Source of the DNA: Cycas panzhihuaensis
Taxonomy: Eukaryota > Cycadophyta
Direction of reading: 5' to 3'
DNA: 64,000 bases
Assembly (NCBI GenBank): GCA_023213395.1
Contig: CM041465.1
Span: 231,453,741 to 231,517,740 of the forward strand
The notes below the pieces were generated by a model, which saw only the letters and a program-made list of their open reading frames with translations, searched no databases and was not told where the DNA came from. The stretch's first letter is position 1. Every line of letters starts with the position of its first letter. Shown piece by piece: positions 1-11,321 of the stretch. Both the position numbers and the translations under genes were made by a program.

Positions 1-3
1 GGG

Positions 4-689
4 ATGCACGATCGCAAAAGCAGGCGCCTACACCCATGGAGAAGCGGCACCAAGCTTTCTCTCAATGAGGAAGCCGCACTGAGATCCCACACTTTACCCA
101 GGTTGATTGGGAGTCTCATTTATCTCACCAACACTCTAGGATATTTCATTCTTTGTTGGGATTTGCTCATGTTACATGTCTCAACCCAATCGGATACCTC
201 GAATGCAAGAAGACGCATACTCAAGTATATCAAAGGAACATTGCGCTTGGACTTGAGTATATACATAAGGAGAACTTCACTTTGGAGGGTTCTCGATTGG
301 GCAGATGCCGGGATAGCGGGAAATCTACCTCGGGTTCTTGTTTTACCCTTGGTTCAAGAATGTTTCATGGAGTTGCAAGAAGCAACCAAATGTTACCTTG
401 TCCTCCATCGCGAATACAAAGGCTGCGGTCAGTAGACTTGTGAGGCTATCGGCTTGACCAGTTCTTGGTGAGCTTGGATTTCAGCAGTTGCACCGACCTT
501 CTTTGTGACAATCAAAGTGTCCTCAAGCTAACTAAGAATCCTGTTTTCCACGCATGGACAAAGCATATTGAAGTCCACCACCATTTCATCAGGGAGCATG
601 TACACAGTAGTGAGATCACACTTCAATATCGACCAACAGAACAGCAGCAGATATCTTTACCAAGCCACTTGGTAGAGAAAAATTTGTAA
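4..689 (+). pseudogene. Copia element A: reverse transcriptase tail and RNase H fragment
   Basis: This is the 3' end of a Ty1/copia pol gene whose 5' part lies left of the window. The RT tail reads SLIYLTN, then RILKYIKGTL, and the RNase H end reads CDNQSVLKLTKNPVF, KHIEVHHHFIREHV and PTEQQQISLPSHL, the usual copia order. It matches the same stretch of element C (about 38080-38790), which makes A and C one family. Frames shift near 435-465, and the conserved SDWAGC and TSGYCFTL blocks are scrambled, so it is dead. The 3' LTR follows at 741. Confidence 0.85.
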
Positions 690-715
690 AATTTAGAGAT
701 GGTCTTGGTGTCAGG

Positions 716-767
716 CTTAACATTGTAAGCGATGAGGGGGTGGTAAACCTTATGTTTAAATGTTAAG
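716..767 (+). other. Polypurine tract of A inside an inverted repeat
   Basis: The run GAGGGGG at 734-740 directly precedes the LTR and is the likely plus-strand primer. It is flanked by CTTAACATTGTAAGC (716-730) and GTTTAAATGTTAAG (754-767). These pair over about 13 positions with one bulged base and one G-U. The same arrangement is seen in element C. Folding is judged by eye only. Confidence 0.6.
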
Positions 768-1317
768 TGAATGTACTTTTATTTTTCATGTAATATATGC
801 ACTTTATACTTTAGGGGTGACTTATCAATTAAGTGATAAAGTGCACACCCACATTCTTTCTAGTGACACAACGTTGTCACTAAAGGGTCAATGGACCCTC
901 ATGCACTTTTGAGTGATCCAGTGATGTATCTTGGATGTTTGACACTTGTCAAACATCCAAGGCCTTAGGTGAGGATCCAAGCACTTTTGCTCATGATCCA
1001 AGTCATGTATCTTGGATGTTTGACACTTGTCAAACATCCAAGGCCTTAGGTCTCTCATTTCACTCTATATAATGAGACCTCTCCTCATTGTCTCATAAGG
1101 AGAGTTGGAGCTATATTGTTGTGCTATCGGTTTGCTAATCAAAATTTCTTTCTTCTTGGGAGGTTGGACCAATTCCAACTCCACATATTGGGTATCATTT
1201 TCTCTTGCTCCTATTTATCTTTATGCTCTTCATGCTTTCATGCTTTCATGCATTTTCAGTATTATGCTTGTACTTATGATCTTGGGAACTAATGTGGCCT
1301 AATGCCCATTTTCCACA
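741..1317 (+). repeat. 3' LTR of copia element A
   Basis: The segment aligns along its length with the two LTRs of element C. It starts TGGTAAACC (C starts TGTTAAA) after the polypurine run and ends near TTCCACA at 1317. It contains a TATA box (TATATAA, 1066-1072) and two copies of a 30-bp palindrome. It is longer than the C LTRs partly because of an internal 81-bp duplication. The exact 3' end is inferred from the alignment and from where the coding sequence of element B resumes. Confidence 0.75.
931..1041 (+). repeat. Duplicated perfect palindrome in the U3 of LTR A
   Basis: TTGGATGTTTGAC, the loop ACTT, and the exact reverse complement of the 13-mer occupy 931-960. The whole unit with its surroundings recurs 81 bp later at 1012-1041. 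The second copy ends 24 bp before the TATA box. The inner arms contain TTGAC/GTCAA, the core of plant W-boxes (WRKY sites), in inverted orientation. Regulatory use is inference. Confidence 0.7.
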
Positions 1318-3938
1318 CTTCTATCACATTTGATAATTTTATCTGTAAAGGTTGTCAATTTGGAAAGCAACATTGGCTTCCTTTCGGAGAAAGCAAGTGG
1401 CGAGCTCAAAACAAGTTAGAGTTAGTCCATACTAACCTATGTGGACCTTTTACTCCAATTCAACCAATGGCTGTAGGTATTTCCTAATATTTATTGATGA
1501 TTTTACTAGGAAAGTGTGGATTTATTTTTTTCATAATAAATCATAAGTCTTTGAGACTTTTAAAGAATTTAAAGCAGAAGTGGAATTGGAATCAGGAGTC
1601 AAAATAAAATGCATCAGGTCCGATGGTGGTGGTGAGTATATTTCAAAAGAATTCTTGAACTTTGTAAAATGAATGGGATACGTAGACAATTTACAACCCC
1701 CTATACACCTCAATCCAATGGGGTTGCAGGGAGGAAAAATAGAATCATTATGGAAATGGCTCGCAGCATAGTCTATGGGAAGCAGGTTTCAGAAACCTAT
1801 TGGGCAGAAGCAATGAACACAACATGCTACTTGATAAATCGAAGTCCAACAAGGGCACTGGAACAAATCACTCCAAAGGAAGCATGGACAGGTAGAAAAC
1901 CTGATGTAAGTAATTTGAAGGTATTTGGGCATTAGGCCTTTGTTCACATACCTGACAAAAGGAGGTCAAAACTTGACTCCAAGAGCATAGAGTGTATCAT
2001 GATAGGATACAACAAGAATTCAAAGGCTTACGAATGCATAGATCCAAAAACCAACAAGATCTATGTAAGTAGACACATTGTGTTCAATGAAAAAGATGCC
2101 ATAGAAATCTAGTCCTAAATTCAAATAATTGAAGAAACGCCAAAGGTAATGCCTCAAGAAATTCCCAGGAAGAAACACATGGGCTAACCTCAGAAGAAAT
2201 CCCAGAAGCATTGGAAGCATCACCTATTTCACATGAAGGCTCACCATCTGAAGGAGAGAACAGACATTCAAAGGTTCAATCACTGAAGAAGAACCAAAGA
2301 AAGAAACGAAAGTACCAAGATGGTACGTCAAAACTATCGAAGAAGGAAAAGGAGATATATTTACGCACAAAACTATAAGTCAGAGACATCGAGCTTTGTA
2401 TAGCAGTGTTGAACCACAATCTTTTGAAGAAGCAAAAGAACAAATTGAATGGAGAACAACAATGGACTTAGAAATGAACTCCATTGTCAAAAATCAGACT
2501 TAGGAACTAGTTGAATTACCTCCCAATAAACCAATGGTTAACTACAAATGGATCTAAAATCAAGGAAGGGGCCAATGGAAAAATAGAAAAACACAAAGCC
2601 AAGCTTGTTTCAAAAGGCTACACATAGACACTAGGAGTAGACTTTGAAGAAACATTTTCTCCTGTGGCCAAACTAAACACTGTAAGAACAATGATTGCAC
2701 TAGCAACCTAACAAAACTGGAAAGTTTATTAGTTGGACGTGAAAAGTGCCTTCCTGAATAGGGAACTAAGTGAGGAAATCTACATGAAGCAGCCATAAGG
2801 ATGCATCAAAAAAGGAGAACATTTGGTATGCAAGTCGAAGAAAGCATTGTATGGGCTGAAACAAGCTCCTCTTCCTTGGTATGCCAAGTTGGACAAACGT
2901 CTTTGTCAAAATGGTTTTCATCGAGGTTGCTCAGACTCGAGCTTGTGTGTAAGAAAAAGGAATGGGTTGATTACTATAATAGTTGTATATGTAGATGATA
3001 TGATTCTTACTAGAAGTTATGATGAATCAATCTCAAATATCAAAAGTTAGCTAGAAAAGGAATTTGATATGATTGACTTAGGATTTCTAAGTTATTATCT
3101 GGGAATAGAAGTTAGTCAAAATAAGGACTCAATCACACTATCCCAAAGTAAGTACATCAGGGACTTATTGACCAAATTCCAAATGGAAAGTTGCAACACT
3201 TGTGCAACCCCTATGGAGATAAACTGTAATTTGGTCCCTAATGAAGAAGAACCCCAAGCTGATGTTACTCTGTACAAACAATTGATTGGTAGTCTAATCT
3301 ACCTCACTGCCACTGGGCCCGATATCTCACATTTTGTGGGACTAGTCTCAAGATACATGTAGGAGCCAAAGGTAAAACATTGGAAAGTAACAAAAAGAAT
3401 CCTAAGTTATCTAAAAGGAACAATTGATTTGAAACTGGTTTATCTGAAGAAGAAGTCACCTCAATTGTTAGGATTCTGTGGCTTAGATTGGGTTAGAGAT
3501 AAAGAACAAGGAAAATCCACAAGTGGATACTATTTCTTCCTAGGACTTGTTGTCATTTTATGGAGTAGTAAAAGACAGGCAACAATTGCACTTTCCTTAG
3601 CAGAAGTTGAATACAAATCTACAGTCAATGGAGCATGTGAAGTCATTTGGTTAAGACAAATTCTAATAGACTTGAATCAACGCCAACAAGGGCCAACAAT
3701 ACTGAATTGTGATAATTGAAGTGCTATCAAATTGACCAAGAATCCTGTTCTCCATGCACGAACAAAGCACATAGAAGTACATCATCATTTCATACGAGAG
3801 AAGGTGTAAAGCAAAGAAGTTGATTTAACACACTATCCCTCAACAGAACAAATTGTGGATATTCTGACAAAACCACTTAACAAAGATAGATTTCAAATTC
3901 TTAGAGACAGAATGGGACTAAAAAGAATAAAACATTAA
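1318..3938 (+). pseudogene. Copia element B: integrase, RT and RNase H (decayed pol)
   Basis: Reading begins inside the GAG-pre-integrase zinc region (FICKGCQFGKQHWLPF). It continues through the integrase core (TPYTPQSNGVAGRKNR, about 1690), the integrase end (EAWTGRKPDVSNLKVFG), and the RT with VVYVDDM (about 2990). The RT tail (GSLIYLTATGPDI) and RNase H (CDN, ARTKHIEVHHHFIREKV, LTKPL) follow, ending KRIKH-stop at 3938. At least eight stops or frameshifts break it. A conserved Trp is TAG at 2501-2503. Gag and protease are absent here, consistent with element A having inserted into B. The 5' half should lie left of the window. Confidence 0.85.
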
Positions 3939-3964
3939 GAGGGTGTTAGAATATAATGTTTTAT
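3927..3964 (+). other. Polypurine tract of B in a hairpin
   Basis: ATAAAACATTA (3927-3937) and TAATGTTTTAT (3954-3964) are exact reverse complements of 11 bp. The 16-nt loop holds the purine run AGAGGG and the first bases of the LTR, TGTTAG. The left arm encodes the last residues of pol and its stop codon. Confidence 0.7.
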
Positions 3965-4161
3965 CCCAGGTCTTTAAGGGGTAATGTTATAAACAGCTCA
4001 TTGTGTGACTCCTAATGTAGGGTTAACATGTGTCACTCTCAGAAGCTTTGGTTACAATCTACTTTATAACAGTTACATTGTATCATGTATATTTAAGGCG
4101 GCATTTCCTCCACCATAATGTATCAACCATTTTCACATTATCTTTGTTCAAAAATTCAACA
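3944..4161 (+). repeat. 3' LTR of copia element B (end approximate)
   Basis: It starts TGTTAGAATATAATG directly after the purine run AAGAGGG that follows the pol stop. No second copy is in the window, so the 3' end is a guess at AATTCAACA (about 4161), a length of 218 bp that fits the 191-208 bp LTRs of related elements D, E and F. The block AATGTTTTATC near its start is shared with D, E and F. Confidence 0.6.
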
Positions 4162-5339
4162 TCTTCCATATTAAATAGAAGGATTCACCCAAAATGTTGC
4201 CAAAATAATTGTTGACAAAAAAGAAAAAATTCAAATTGAAAAAATTGGTAAAAATTTTATAGAAAATTTAGGTCAAAATGAGTTTTATTCACCAAAATTA
4301 AAATAACTTGTATTTTAACCATACAAACTAGATGTAATCCCTTTTTATGGAAACAAGATTCAAATATGCTTTTAATGAATCCAATTTGAGGTGATTTGGA
4401 ATCTTACAGCTTTTATAGTGACCTCTTGGAGTTGATAAAAACTTGAGAGTTTTGGAGACAAGGGTAGTACCCCTTACAAAAATATAGATAACATTTTTTT
4501 CCTAATATCCATTTCAGTTGAAACCATTTTTATAGAAAGTATCTTCAATGCACACTGAATTTAAAAAATAAAATAAAATTTGAGGTCAATTGTATACCTA
4601 TAACCCTTGCAATGGTTGTTAGTAGTTGAGGTAGCATATTTTCGGGCTTATAGACAATGGCAACAACATATAAAAATTGAAACCATTATAACTTTTATAA
4701 CTTTGATCCAAAGTATGTAATATAACCTCTCAAAATTCATGGCATAAGTCAAATTGTCTCGATTTTGCAATTTTTTCTTTTGAATTTGTCATTTACGCCC
4801 CTAAAATTGTAGATCTTTGATAAAAATCTTATATGGCCAATATCATGCTCCAATACGATTTATGACAACCCTTTGAGGTTACTTGCTAATGCCAATAACA
4901 AATAATAGCAGAGATACTTGACTACCACCAAATATCAAAAGTTAGAAGCAATAGAACATCAATAACAACTCGAAATTGCATTGAAAAGAAGTATTGAATT
5001 GATGGCAAATATGGCAATACACAAAAAAATTGAAAGAATAACAAATATGGTAACTTCACAATACAATGTATTAGTATCTAATAAGGCATCTTATCTCTAA
5101 TATAAGCATCTGCCAAATCATAAAAGGGAACTTCTAGAAATAACACCTCCTCTCAAAGGAGCAAAGAGAATACATAAACTCCAAAAGCTAGATATTCCCA
5201 ATGACCAATCCACACCTTATATGTGGCCGCACATCCAAATCATGAATTATTTTGGGCTATGGTTGACCCTTAAAATAATTAATAATGTAAAAGTGAAATT
5301 GACCTTTAATAATATGTATTTAATACTGCAAACTTAAAA
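4162..5339. other. No gene recognised
   Basis: AT-rich sequence with many short stops in all frames. I see no domain, LTR pair, tRNA or repeat that I can support. It is probably very old transposon-derived DNA. Confidence 0.5.
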
Positions 5340-5518
5340 CTGACATAACTATCTTACATGATGTCCATTTAGGGTCCACGATCACACGTTTCAAAGCCAA
5401 TGTGAAGTTGTATGGCATGATCCATGTTTCACAACTCGATTTTTTTTAAATTTTAACACTAACTGCAAAGTAAGTAATATCTTTTTATTTTGAAAGATGC
5501 CTTGGCCCATTGGGGGGG
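5340..5518 (+). pseudogene. Possible gypsy integrase C-terminal tail and polypurine tract
   Basis: The plus-strand reading contains GSTITRFKANVKLYGMIHVSQLDFF, which resembles the end of Ty3/gypsy integrases (the family pattern is a hydrophobic stretch, then FHVSLLK). About 90 bases later a run of seven G (5512-5518) is followed by TGTAGGAACACAACA, which looks like an LTR start at 5519. The similarity is short and the identification is tentative. Confidence 0.35.
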
Positions 5519-5900
5519 TGTAGGAACACAACAATTCCCCTCCCTCCTATCTTAATATGCTTTACCCTCAAAGCATGGTTACAGTTGGATGACATCACCG
5601 CCATAGTTCACCTTACACTCAAGGCTTATGCATATATTTAGGGGTCCACCTCACTTGGTCAACTTGGGCACAATTTAGTCCTTCACAGTGAGAATAGAGT
5701 GAACCAATTCCCTTTATCTTGAAATGCTTTGCCTTGAAAGCATGGTTATAGGTGGGTGATGTTGCCAACATGGTTTATCTTCTGCTTGAAGCTTGTGCAT
5801 ATGTTTAGGAGTCAACATCACTGGGTCAATTTGGTCACAAGGTGGTCCTTCATTGTGAGAATGCAGTGTAACCTTGTCTTGGTCACTATTGACTTTTGCT
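5519..5900 (+). repeat. Possible gypsy LTR fragment with a diverged tandem duplication
   Basis: It follows a G7 run and starts TGTAGGAAC. Inside are two diverged copies of a segment beginning ATGCTTTACCCTCAAAGCATGG (5557) and ATGCTTTGCCTTGAAAGCATGG (5724), a period of 167 bp. No second LTR was found, so the boundaries and the LTR assignment are uncertain. Confidence 0.3.
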
Positions 5901-5934
5901 GACATTTGATGCAATTTATACCAATTGTTCAAAA

Positions 5935-6225
5935 TTTTTTTGCCCCATTTAGAGTAATATCATGCGTCAAGTAAGCGATGAATTGGGCATACTCTGTGAA
6001 TCTCTCAACTACCACATAATTGGCATTGTACTAGTTCTTGTTCTTTGTAGCCATGTGACAAAGTCCATGGAAATGGACTACCATTTGTGGTATGGGATAT
6101 GAAAAGATTGCAAAGCCCATGCGTTGAAATGTTTTGTACCTTGTTTCTTTGGCAAAATTTTTTGCATTTAGCCATAATTGCAATCCTTTTTGATGCCCTT
6201 GCAAAGAAAACACTTATATAATTTT
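5935..6225 (-). pseudogene. Ty3/gypsy integrase core remnant
   Basis: Minus-strand frames give the series W-SISMDFVTWL, then YNANYVVVERFTEYAQFIAYLTHD. This matches the gypsy integrase pattern around the first catalytic Asp (W..ISMDF..GLP) and the following strand (VVVDRFTKYAHFI). It is only about 100 residues long and interrupted by stops and shifts. The orientation is opposite to the possible tail at 5340-5518, so they are different insertions. Confidence 0.55.
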
Positions 6226-6230
6226 ATGTA

Positions 6231-7440
6231 AGTCTTTATAAATCTTGGATGGTCCCTGTGAGGGGTAACATGCTATAATTATTTAAAATGTTAATTTATA
6301 GAAGCCCTATAACCTTCAACTCAGGAGTTATAGCCCAAGATAGGGAGAAAATTGAGTTTTACTTCACCAAATTTGAAATTTCTTTATTGATTGAACTATA
6401 AGATTGTATGCAATTTGTAGCTTTTATAAATTTAATAAGTAAAATTTAAATTAAATTTTATAAAGAAACCTAAGTGGCCAAAAATGTGGGAATTGGAATA
6501 GGAATGGGATTTGGAACTAATATGGTATTTTTAAAATTCTAAGAGATAGTGAGATGACAAAAATTAGAGGGGGCATCTCTTTAAGTAAGAGAACATTTGT
6601 TGTAAATGGAGCCAAATCTTGAAGAAAAGGTTATGGTTTCCAAGCTTTTTTTGGTTGAAAATAATGCTTCTATTAATAAGAAATATTACAATCATGATGC
6701 AACAAAAAAGCAAGGGAGAGATCGTCATTTCCTCCACTCCCCTAGATGATGCTAACATAAAAATCCCCCAAGGAGTGACCAAATGGTTAAACACTTCCAT
6801 AGTTACAAGCTTGCATACCCTTAAGGGGTGTATCAAAATTAAAACATTACAAGGACACATGACCAAAAGAGACTTGAATATTTTAGACTTGCTCCTATCC
6901 ACTACCAATTTGGGGAGAAGCAGTAAAGTCCTGACCATTATCATCCTTGTTTGAAGGATCCTCTTGAAGCTTTTGGTGCTTGGTTGGAGCTGGTTCAATG
7001 TTGGTAGGCACTAGGACTTGGTTGCTCTCTCTTCATTAGCTGTTGGGCTACTCAAGCTTATTTGCATTTGAAATGCAAATGGTTATTGTAGAGGTGGAGA
7101 TGACTTCTTCCTTGAGGCCGACTTTGCCAACTCTCGAGTTGGTTTGAATTGCCCTCTTTAGGAGGGACTTTCGATAGAGTGTAAGGAGTAGAATTGTAAT
7201 GGTCGATTAGTTCTTGTAGGTGGGTTAATTCAACTAACGCCTTGTGAGTTTGTGTGCTAATTTGCAATGTACATGCAAACAAGATAGAAAGAGACATTTT
7301 GTTAGTAAAACAAATCTCTAGAACTTTGTTTTATTGAAAAACAAAATCAACAATTTTAATCTTCTAAATGCAATATAAGACTTAAATCCTGAGTATTTCC
7401 TAAAGTTGATGGAAGTTTAATGAGAATGCTTTGTTGCCTC
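6231..7440. other. No gene recognised
   Basis: Moderate open frames exist on both strands (for example around 6564-6998), but their residue composition and lack of any motif give no family. I treat the stretch as unassigned repeat-derived DNA. Confidence 0.45.
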
Positions 7441-7499
7441 CTAACAATGAAACATTATAGCCAAATCTATCAGAGATGTCTGGCTATGTAAACTTGCTA

Positions 7500-7960
7500 A
7501 TCTATCTCCATGCTGACTTGTCAAAAGGGCACCGCCAAAATAAATGCATGGGAGTTTTTGGTTGAGCATACAAGGCATGCATCATGTCAATTTGGTCAAA
7601 CTTGTCACCAGCCCTTTATAGAGAAGTGACTATGCAATGAACACCTTCTTGGGCTTAACCAAGGCTCGCCATAATCTTTGGAATCACTGCAACCGCATTT
7701 GGCAAATCTTATTTAGCATGTTAGAAATACATTTGCTTTGGTCAAGAAGGATGTATATGTGAGAAGTCAAGAATTCAATGAATGATTTGGATTGATGCAA
7801 TGCCTAGTCTTTCTACCATTTAAGATTCCCTCTCGTGGTCAACTTGGGGATTTGGGCAATTGGACAATGTTTCCATATTTCCTCAATAATGATTTTTTCA
7901 TATGATTTGAGACTAAATTCCCACCTGGCCTTGTTCTAGAGTTTCCATTACTCTCTAGTC
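7500..7960 (-). pseudogene. Possible non-LTR (LINE) reverse transcriptase zinc-finger region
   Basis: One minus frame runs from about 7960 with few stops, through EFSLKSYEKIIIEEIWKHCP and FQRLWRALVKPKKVFIA. After a shift it reads TPMHLFWRCPFDKSAW (about 7510). The pattern LWRAL-P-K-FxW followed by PxTPxHLFxxCPFxxxxW is that of the zf-RVT region downstream of plant LINE reverse transcriptases. The CxxC pair is only visible in another frame. The piece ends where element D was inserted (8030). Confidence 0.4.
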
Positions 7961-8029
7961 ATATCAAATGGGTAGTTCATGAAAGCTAGTCCTTTTCTAT
8001 AGTTCTTTCCTATTCGTTCTTTTTGCTTC

Positions 8030-8220
8030 TATTGGTTTGAATTTAGGAGACAGAAAGGCTAATGAGAAAACACAACGATTTTATTGAGAGAATGATTTCC
8101 TTAAGTGTATGATGTGGTTGGTAACGGTTATATCTTGGTGTATAACCAACCTCAGATATTATGACACATGTCATGATTACGTGTGTTAATTACATCATGA
8201 TAAAACATTACCCCTTAACA
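8030..8220 (-). repeat. 3' LTR of D
   Basis: Read on the minus strand it begins TGTTAAGGGGTAATG and ends with TA instead of the expected CA (plus-strand TATTGG, where the partner has TGTTGG). It pairs with 12948-13138. A C-to-T type change at the terminal dinucleotide explains the lost end. Confidence 0.92.
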
Positions 8221-8237
8221 CCCTCTCTTAATGTTTT
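8202..8237 (-). other. Polypurine tract of D in a hairpin
   Basis: AAAACATTA (8202-8210) and TAATGTTTT (8229-8237) are exact reverse complements of 9 bp. Two more pairs follow after one mismatch. The 18-nt loop contains the minus-strand purine run AGAGAGGG and the LTR start. It is a slightly eroded version of the 14-bp stem of E and F. Confidence 0.65.
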
Positions 8238-9700
8238 CTCTCTTTCAAACCTATCTTGTTCCTCAAGAACTGAAAATTTTCCTTTCCCAATGACTTGGTC
8301 AACAGATCTGCGATTTGTTCTGTAGTGGAACAATATTCTAATTTGATTTCTTTGTTATGAACCTTTTCCCTTATAAAATGATGGTGGACTTCAATGTGCT
8401 TGGTTCTCGCGTGAAGAACATGATTTTTAGTCAGCTTGATAGCACTTTGATTGTCATAGTATACTATTGTTGCACTGTTTTGAGGTCGATTCAGGTCAAC
8501 CGGGAGTTGCTTGAGCCATACTACTTCACAGGTCACAGTTACTGCAACTTTGTATTCTGCCTCAGTTGAGGAGAGTGTGACAGTCGATTGTTTTTTGCTG
8601 CACCAAGAGATTGTTGCTGATCCTAGAAAGAAACAATAGCCATTGGTCGATTTCCTTTGATCTTTGTCTTTTGCCCAACCTGAATCACAATACCCAATGA
8701 GTTCTACTGATTCTTTCTGTGAGTAGATTAATTTCAGTTCAATTGTTCCTCGCAGATATCTCAATATTCTCTAGGCTGCCTTCTAGTGTCTTATTCTAGG
8801 TTCCTGGATGTACCTGGAGAGTACTCCAACGGAATAAGATATGTTGGGTCTAGCAGCTGTAAGATAGATCAAACTGTCGACTAGTTGTCTATACAGAGTA
8901 GCATCAACTGTCTATTCTTCTTCATCTGGTGCCAAGTTGCAATTGATCTCCATGGGTGTAGCATAGGGATTGTAATTTTCCATTTTAAAATTTTCCAATA
9001 GATCCCTTTTGTATTTACTTTGTGAGATGGAGAAATATTCTTGCTGTTGGTTCACTTATAATCCCAAGTAATAGTTAAGAAGACCAAGATCGGTCATTTC
9101 AAAATTCTTTTGTAGCTATTCTTTTATTTCTATGATTGATTTATCATCATTTCCTGTCAATATCATGTCGTCTATATACACAACAATTATAGTGATTTGA
9201 TCACCTTTTTTCTTTGTATATAGACTGGAATTTGAGTTACAACGTTGAAAACCATTATTACACAAATGTTGATCTAACTTAGCATACCAGGCACGAGGAG
9301 CTTACTTCAATCCGTACAGTGCCTTTTTTAGCTTGCACACTAAATGTTCCTATCCTTTTCTTATATAACCTTCAGGTTGTGTTATGTATACATCTTCTTC
9401 AAGATCACCATTTAAGAATGCACTCTTCACGTCGAGTTGGAGAATTTTCTAGTTGTAAAATGCTATAAGAGCTATTACGGTTCTAACTATATTCAACTTG
9501 GCCACAGGTGAGAAGGTTTCTTCAAAATCTATTCCAGCTGTTTGAGTATATCCTTTGGCCACAAGCCGAGCTTTATATTTTTCAATCTTTCTAGTTGCAC
9601 CTTCTTTGACCTTATAAACCTGCAATTGACTACGGGTTTGTCTGGAGGAAGTTCCACCAGTTCCCAAGTTTGATTTTTGTCGTTTGAATTCATTTCAGCG
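8228..9700 (-). pseudogene. D pol: reverse transcriptase and RNase H
   Basis: The RT opens with [10 protein letters not shown], then [20 protein letters not shown]. It continues through [24 protein letters not shown], the catalytic YIDDM (9164-9178) and MTDLGLLNYYLGL to RILRYLRGTI. The RNase H is a 178-residue open stretch (8764 to 8228) with CDSGWAKDKDQRKSTNGYCFFLG, STEAEYK, DNQSAIKLTKN and HARTKHIEVHHHFIREKV, ending KERKH-stop. Stops interrupt the RT half (for example Gln to TAG in the YGLKQAPRAW block), but the RNase H half is open and near full length. Confidence 0.9.
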
Positions 9701-9729
9701 TCTATTGCTGCTTTCCACTTTGATTGATC

Positions 9730-11321
9730 CTAAGCTTCTTGGAAAGATTGAGGCTCAATCCTACTAAGCAGAGCTTTTGGTCTTTCTCCTCTTGTTTTAT
9801 GATCCAGTACGCTTCCCCCTTCTTCAATGGTCTTAATGAGCCATTTAGGCAGTTTTTTTTCATTTCTTGAGTTATCCCTTACTTCCAAATGAGATTCTGC
9901 TTTTTGTGTTGTATGTCCTTCTTCATCGGAATCTTCGCTGGACGAGCTAGACAAAATTTCTTCAATAGTGATGTCTGAAGCTTCTTCTGTGAAGCTTTCT
10001 TTACTGGAATTCTTTGTTTCTTCTTCGAGTAATTTGATTTGTGATTGTGAATTCGAACTTTCTTCATCAAATACTACATCTCTACTAACATATATTTTAT
10101 TTGTTTTTGGATCAATGTATTTATAAGCCTTTGAATTTTTGCTATAGCCTATCATAATGCATTCTATACTTTTTGCATCAATTTTTACCCTTTTTTGGTC
10201 TGGTATATGTACATAAGCTCGACTGCCAAACACTTTGAGAGAGTTGACATCAGGTTTCTTACTTGTCCATGCTTCCTCTGGAGTGATGTTTTCTAGTGCT
10301 TTGGTTGGACTTCTATTTACAAGATAGCAGGCTGTGTTAACGACTTCTGCCCAATACGACTTTGGAACCTATGTTTCATATACCATGCTGCGGGCCATTT
10401 CCATCAGGGTTCTATTTTTCCTTTTAGCGACTCCATTTGACTGTGGAGTGTAGGGCGCGGTGACCTGTCTCCGAATTCCATTCCTTTTGCAATATGTTAG
10501 GAATTCATTGGAGATATATTCTCCTCCTCCATCTGATCTTATGCATTTTATTTTAGAATCTGATTCAAGTTCAACTTTTGCTTTGAATTCTTTAAAGATT
10601 TCAAAGACCTCTATTTTATTCTGAAGAAAGTATACCTAGACTTTTCTGGTAAAATCATCAATAAACGTTAGGAAATATCTACAACCATTTATTGAAAGTG
10701 GTGTAAGTGGTCCACAGAGATCTGTATGAAGCAGGTCCAATTTATTTTGTGATCTCCACTTACATTCTTTAAAAGGCAATTTGTGATTTTTTCCAAATTG
10801 ACATCCTTTGCATACAAAATTTTCTAAAGAAATATTAGGCAATCCATGCACCATATCATATTTTTTCATTTTCTTTTAAGGTTTCTACTGGAATATGCCC
10901 GTACTTCAAATGCCACATTTTATTATCAATATTCACAACAGTACAAGCATTTGAATTTGGACTAGGTATTATAGGATCTGAGACCAGTTTGTACAGATCA
11001 TTACTCCTAATGCCTTTGGCAATTGTTTCCCCATTATTTTTCATGTCCGATGTCGACGATGAGACCATCTTCATCAAACACAATTCTTAACCCCTTTTTG
11101 CTAAGTTGTGAGACAGACAAGAAATTCATTTTGAGGTCAAGGACCAATAGAACATTTCCAATTTTCCTTATGCTACCCTGTACATAAACAGAAACGGTAC
11201 CCACTCCCTTAACTTCTAGTGGATATTTATCACCTAATTCCACTGATTTGTTAATATCACAGGGTTTCAAGCTTTTAAACCAGTCTTGACGATTTGTCAT
11301 GTGTCATGAAGCTCTAGAGTT
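9730..11321 (-). pseudogene. D pol: protease and integrase
   Basis: The protease begins at about 11321 with INSRAS followed by HMT. In copia proteases this is DSGAS, so both the catalytic Asp and the Gly are changed (D to N, G to R). The GAG-pre-integrase zinc module follows (MWHLKYGH, then FVCKGCQFGK). Next come the integrase core (LLHTDLCGPL, FIDDFTRKV, CIRSDGGGEY, APYTPQSNGV) and the tail (KKPDVNSLKVFGSRAYVHIP, YVSRDVVFDEE). A long acidic Ser-rich linker to the RT follows. Several stops are present, for example Trp to TAG after FTRKV. Confidence 0.88.

Noticed and set aside
6564-6998. Overlapping open frames of 144 (minus) and 111 (plus) residues
   Set aside because: No recognisable domain, biased composition and opposite-strand overlap. 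Not enough to call a gene.
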